DNA of 8,608 nucleotides from positions 1 through 8,608 of the forward strand of contig CANRLD010000071.1 in the NCBI GenBank assembly GCA_947631375.1. The letters are read 5' to 3'. Both the position numbers and the translations under genes were made by a program. This DNA comes from an uncultured Methylophaga sp. Lineage in GTDB: Bacteria > Pseudomonadota > Gammaproteobacteria > Nitrosococcales > Methylophagaceae. The notes below the pieces were generated by a model that worked only from the letters and a program-made list of their open reading frames with translations, had not been told where the DNA came from and searched no databases. Shown piece by piece: positions 5,286 to 8,608 of this stretch (position 1 is its first letter; each line of letters starts with the position of its first letter).

Positions 5286-8200
5286 CAATTAATCTCCCGA
5301 TCAGAACGATGATGGTGAGTGTAGCCATCCGCCACATCGACACTATAACGATGTCCCCGGATTGACTGATGCGCCAGCGATATCAATATCAACATCGTGG
5401 TACCCAATACCGTTGCCATCACCCCCAGATCAAACAAGAAGGCAGATGGCAGGTGAATTTCACCCAGTACGGGTAAAGTCATGTGCGCTGTATGTGTGGT
5501 AAGAAACGGATAACCAAAGAGCCAGGCTCCTGCACCAGTAACAACCACCAGCAACAAACCGAGAGCAATCCAAAGATGTGGTTTCATCCGCAGATGACTC
5601 TCAACCCACAAAGTACCTGCCAGCATGTATTGCACAATAAAGGCCACAGCAAGTACTAATCCAGCGATAAAGCCACCACCAGGCATATTGTGGCCACGTA
5701 CAAAGAGGTACAGCGCCACAACCATGGTTATTGGTAATAACAGTCGCAAATAAATGCCGGGCACCAGAAGATAACCGCTATTCGCCTGTTCAGCTGGTGT
5801 CTGTCTGTTCGCCGGGTCGAAATCACAACTTTGCTGGCGAGGTAACACTGCACTTTCCGCTGCCGGCCGGAAACGGCGCAATAACGCATAAACGGTTAAT
5901 GCCACGATACTCAGTACGGTTATTTCGCCCATCGTGTCAAAACTTCGGAAATCTACCAGCAGAACGTTGACCACATTGGTTCCACCACCTTCCGATAAAG
6001 AGCGCGTCAGGAAGAAGTCGCTTATGCTGTTAACCGCGGGAGTCATCATGATGAAATAGCTCACAGCAGCCATCAGACTGCCACCAATAACAGCCATGAT
6101 AAAGTCACGGCTTCGACGTACCCGTGCTGCGCGCGCTTCAACCCTGGCCGCTTGTATACTGATGATGCGCGGTGGTAACCAGCGCAGCCCCAGTAGCAGC
6201 AAGACAACCGTAACGGTTTCCACCATCAACTGTGTCAGTGCCAAATCGGGAGCAGAAAGCCAAAGGAAAGTAACGCTGGTAACAATGCCTGTTCCCCCAA
6301 CTAGGATCAGTGCTGCCAGACGATGAAACTTGGCCATCCAGGCAGCAGCAATCGCACTGCCAGCACCGACGATCCATATCAGCGCAAACCAGGGATCAAA
6401 AGTCGTATGAAGAACCGTTTGCGGCCATAACTGAGCCAGATTCCACAATAACAACATCGCTAGTAAGCCACTGCAGAACAACAGAAAGAGCTGAGGCTGT
6501 AGCCGCCGGGTGGTAAACAAACGTTCTATTCGGCCAGCGAGGTAGGTCAACCGTAGTTGCGACCATTCAAACATTTCCTTGCCATTAAGATGATGGATAA
6601 TCGGCACTCGACTTACCTGCCGCAGATTGCCATATCGCCACAACATCCAAAACAACAGGATGCCACCAAATAACGCCACCATACTCATAATTAGCGGCAG
6701 GCTGATGCCATGCCAGACAGTCAGACTATAGACCGGTGTTTGGTCTGTCAGCACCGCCCTGACAGCCAAGTCCAGTATCATCCCGACGCTATAAGCGGGG
6801 ATAATGCCAACGACCAGACAGCAAATCACCAGAAACTCCACCGGCAGCCGCATCCAGCGCGGTGCCTCGTGGGGTTGTTTCGGCAAGTCTTCGGCTAACG
6901 GGCCGAAAAACACCTGAATAAAACGCAATGAATAAACAACACCGAAAATCCCCATTGCCAGCGCCGCCGCAGCCATCCACCAGTTGGAACTATCGCCAAC
7001 CGTCAGTGCTTCGGCAAAAAACATTTCCTTGGAAATAAACCCATTGAGCAGTGGTACACCAGCCATCGCAGCACTGGCTACAATTGCCAGTGTGGCGGTA
7101 TGCGGCATCACTCGATACAACCCTCTGAGTTTACGCATATCCCGAGTGCCTGACTCATGGTCAATGATGCCCACGGCCATAAACAGAGAGGCTTTAAACG
7201 TGGCATGGTTAATCGTATGAAAGATGGCAGCAACCATTGCCAGCGGAGTGCCGATCCCCAGCAGCAGGACGATTAACCCCAAATGACTAATCGTTGAGTA
7301 CGCCAACAATCCCTTCATGTCATCCTGAAAAATAGCGGCAAATGCGCCAATCAACAATGTGCAGACGCCTGCGCTGCCAATTAACCAGCGCCACTCATCC
7401 GTCCCTGAAAGGATTGGCCATAACAACATCAACAAAAAGACACCAGCCTTTACCATGGTGGCCGAATGCAGATATGCCGAAACCGGCGTCGGTGCCGCCA
7501 TGGCATGCGGTAGCCAGAAGTGAAATGGAAACTGTGCGCTTTTAGTCAATGCGCCCAGCGCGATCAGCAGCAACACCGGGAAATACCAGCTGTGCTCACG
7601 CAAGGTATCACCCGAGGCCAAGACCACATCAACGTCAAAGCTGCCAACCACATGTCCCAGCGCCAACACGCCCATCAACAGACATAGTCCACCCGTAGCA
7701 GTAACCGTTAGCGCCATTCGAGCGCCACGTCGAGCATCAGCACGATGATGCCAGTAACCAATCAGCAGAAAAGAGGCGAGACTGGTCAGCTCCCAGAAAA
7801 TAACCAGTTGAACCAGATTACCTGACAGCACCACCCCTTGCATTGCTCCCATAAAGGCCAGCAGGAAAGAGAAAAAACGTGGTACAGGATCCTTGGGCGA
7901 CATGTAATAGTGGGCATAAAGCACCACCAGCAGACACATAACCTGAATCAACAGGGTAAACAGCCAGCTAAGTCCATCCATGCGTAGCAGAAAATTCAAT
8001 CCGTAGTCCGGCATCCATGCCAGTTCATAGCGTAAAACACCTTGCTCGCTTACGGCAGCAAAATGTCCGAGAGTCAACAACACACCACACAGCGCTATAG
8101 CCGCAGATAACCAGGACTCACGGTTACGGGCATAGGCAGGCATGCAGCCAGCAACAATGCTCCCAATAAAAGGTAACAATATGAACAGTAACAACGACAT
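5285..8200 (-). CDS. mrpA: Mrp-type Na+/H+ antiporter fused subunits A and B
   Basis: This 971-residue inner-membrane protein joins MrpA and MrpB, as in group 2 Mrp operons (MnhAB, PhaAB, ShaAB). Residues about 65-113 and 129-410 form the NuoL-like proton-antiporter region. Glu137 lies in IFWELTSLASFLLIGYWH, Lys220 in ALTKSAQFPFHFWLPHAM, and His245 and Lys251 in LHSATMVKAG. His328, His332 and Lys336 lie in FHTINHATFKASLF, and Lys391 in FISKEMFF. The MrpA-specific C-terminal part carries SAPDLALTQLMVETVTV at 649-665, with candidate ion-path residue Glu661, and VDFRSFDTMGEIT at 749-761. After a polar linker near 780-810 the MrpB domain runs from about 815 to 945, marked by RGHNMPGGGFIAGL at 835-848. 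The tail is rich in histidine. The ATG has only a weak GGA eight bases upstream, which is odd for the first gene of an operon. It ends in TGATG coupling with mrpC. The fusion is normal for the group and not a sequencing artefact. Confidence 0.96.
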   Translation of the reverse strand: MSLLLFILLPFIGSIVAGCMPAYARNRESWLSAAIALCGVLLTLGHFAAVSEQGVLRYELAWMPDYGLNFLLRMDGLSWLFTLLIQVMCLLVVLYAHYYMSPKDPVPRFFSFLLAFMGAMQGVVLSGNLVQLVIFWELTSLASFLLIGYWHHRADARRGARMALTVTATGGLCLLMGVLALGHVVGSFDVDVVLASGDTLREHSWYFPVLLLIALGALTKSAQFPFHFWLPHAMAAPTPVSAYLHSATMVKAGVFLLMLLWPILSGTDEWRWLIGSAGVCTLLIGAFAAIFQDDMKGLLAYSTISHLGLIVLLLGIGTPLAMVAAIFHTINHATFKASLFMAVGIIDHESGTRDMRKLRGLYRVMPHTATLAIVASAAMAGVPLLNGFISKEMFFAEALTVGDSSNWWMAAAALAMGIFGVVYSLRFIQVFFGPLAEDLPKQPHEAPRWMRLPVEFLVICCLVVGIIPAYSVGMILDLAVRAVLTDQTPVYSLTVWHGISLPLIMSMVALFGGILLFWMLWRYGNLRQVSRVPIIHHLNGKEMFEWSQLRLTYLAGRIERLFTTRRLQPQLFLLFCSGLLAMLLLWNLAQLWPQTVLHTTFDPWFALIWIVGAGSAIAAAWMAKFHRLAALILVGGTGIVTSVTFLWLSAPDLALTQLMVETVTVVLLLLGLRWLPPRIISIQAARVEARAARVRRSRDFIMAVIGGSLMAAVSYFIMMTPAVNSISDFFLTRSLSEGGGTNVVNVLLVDFRSFDTMGEITVLSIVALTVYALLRRFRPAAESAVLPRQQSCDFDPANRQTPAEQANSGYLLVPGIYLRLLLPITMVVALYLFVRGHNMPGGGFIAGLVLAVAFIVQYMLAGTLWVESHLRMKPHLWIALGLLLVVVTGAGAWLFGYPFLTTHTAHMTLPVLGEIHLPSAFLFDLGVMATVLGTTMLILISLAHQSIRGHRYSVDVADGYTHHHRSDREIN

Positions 8201-8540
8201 GTTTGATATCCGATCAGTCGGGCAAATTTGATGCTAAAACTCTGGGCTGGCCGCGGCAAGAAAGCCTGCACGTTACCCGGAGCTTACAACGCAATCGCTA
8301 AAAATTTATTTCTTTGGAAAGCAAAATCCAGACCAGTAAAATACCAGAAAGCCCGGATAACGCGCTACCCGTATCAATAAATATTTAAAGTTTGCCCGTC
8401 AGAAAGTGACAGCTACAGGGCTAAAATCCGTTAGGAAGTCTGCTATAGTGTGGCGACACTTGTCCACTATTTTCAAGGAGATAGCCTGCTTTTGTGTATC
8501 AACTCAACACGCTGCCCATGATGCTGAGCTGCAGTGCTGT
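8201..8540. promoter_or_regulatory. Non-coding region upstream of the mrp operon
   Basis: About 340 bp without a convincing gene separates mrpAB from the right-edge material. It must hold the mrp promoter, but no pair of good -35 and -10 boxes stands out on the minus strand. It has an AT-rich stretch at about 8297-8315 and another at 8373-8390. On the plus strand it has an extended -10-like TGCTATAGT at 8441-8449 inside a spaced inverted repeat. I recognise no known Na+ or pH riboswitch in it, though I cannot fold it reliably by eye. Confidence 0.5.
8445..8470. repeat. Spaced inverted repeat, possible operator
   Basis: ATAGTG (8445-8450) and CACTAT (8465-8470) are exact inverted copies separated by 14 bp, so the half-site centres are 20 bp apart, about two helical turns. 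The left arm overlaps an extended -10-like element (TGCTATAGT, 8441-8449) on the plus strand. Six-base arms at this distance can arise by chance. Confidence 0.3.
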
Positions 8541-8608
8541 TTACAGCGGTTGTTCCAACCGTTTAAAGAAAAATATATACAAAAAAAGCCCCAACAGCAG
8601 GCTGACAC
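8541..8608 (-). CDS. Possible C-terminal end of a membrane protein entering from the right edge
   Basis: One minus-strand frame is open from the window edge to a TAA at 8543-8541 and reads LLLGLFLYIFF, then KRLEQPL at the end. A hydrophobic helix followed by a short basic tail is what the last membrane segment of a polytopic protein looks like. Only about 21 codons are visible, and T-rich DNA easily gives such a reading. A plus-strand frame with the same codon boundaries is also open to the edge, so the call is weak. No family can be named. If real, the gene lies upstream of mrpAB on the same strand, with about 340 bp between them. Confidence 0.33.
   Translation of the reverse strand, partial: VSLLLGLFLYIFFFKRLEQPL

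Noticed and set aside
5286..5288. TTG as the mrpC start
   Set aside because: The ATG one codon later makes the same TGATG junction as mrpC/mrpD and has a suitably spaced GGAG.
5110..5343. Minus-strand frame of 77 codons across the mrpC/mrpAB junction
   Set aside because: It overlaps two certain genes in another frame and has no family features.
6138..6377. Minus-strand frame of 79 codons within mrpAB
   Set aside because: It is a shifted-frame shadow of the MrpA C-terminal region, with no ribosome binding site or motif; the mrpAB frame is unbroken here.
8201..8540. Known Na+ or Li+ riboswitch, or a 6S, SRP or tmRNA gene, upstream of mrp
   Set aside because: I looked for familiar conserved cores and saw none; without a folding or covariance search there is no basis for a call.
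8581..8608. A-run followed by AGCCCCAAC as half of an intrinsic terminator
   Set aside because: Within the window the possible pairing (AGCC with GGCT) is only four bases; the rest would lie past the edge, so it cannot be supported.
8518..8608. Plus-strand frame starting at the double ATG at 8518
   Set aside because: It has no ribosome binding site at usable distance (AAGGAG at 8475-8480 is far upstream), and the product shows no recognisable character.

Overview
The window looks like chromosomal DNA of a Gram-negative, probably gammaproteobacterial, organism with moderate GC. The main grounds are the group 2 type Mrp antiporter operon with a fused mrpAB, which is familiar from Pseudomonas, Vibrio and marine or halophilic proteobacteria, and an OhrR-type regulator resembling the Xanthomonas 2-Cys form. 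The genus cannot be fixed from the sequence. There are no rRNA or tRNA genes, insertion sequences, CRISPR arrays or phage genes.

Layout: (1) 1-855, plus strand, is the 3' part of a nitronate monooxygenase gene whose first few dozen codons lie before the window. (2) 864-1730, minus strand, is a two-gene unit: an OhrR-like MarR-family regulator followed 21 bp later by a DUF488 (YeaO-like) gene, which converges tightly on the first gene. (3) 1731-1825 is a divergent control region with a perfect 10-bp palindrome over a TTGACA -35-like box. (4) 1826-2134, plus strand, encodes a small unrecognised protein with a clear signal peptide. (5) 2141-2184 is a long stem-loop between convergent transcription units. 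(6) 2211-8200, minus strand, is a complete six-gene mrpAB-C-D-E-F-G operon, in which every junction overlaps or is separated by 1 bp. (7) 8201-8608 is mostly non-coding, and a gene fragment may enter at the right edge.

How the genes work together: the six Mrp proteins form one inner-membrane complex that exchanges cytoplasmic Na+ (in some systems K+ or Li+) for external H+. MrpA and MrpD are the NuoL/M/N-like proton channels, MrpC is NuoK-like, and MrpB (fused here to MrpA), E, F and G are small accessory subunits. The regulator at 1314-1730 carries the cysteine and tyrosine pattern of organic-peroxide sensing OhrR proteins, but no ohr peroxidase gene lies next to it. Its natural targets in view are itself, the DUF488 gene and the divergent small exported protein. 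That locus is the least explained part of the window. Nothing here clearly amounts to a wholly new multi-gene system.
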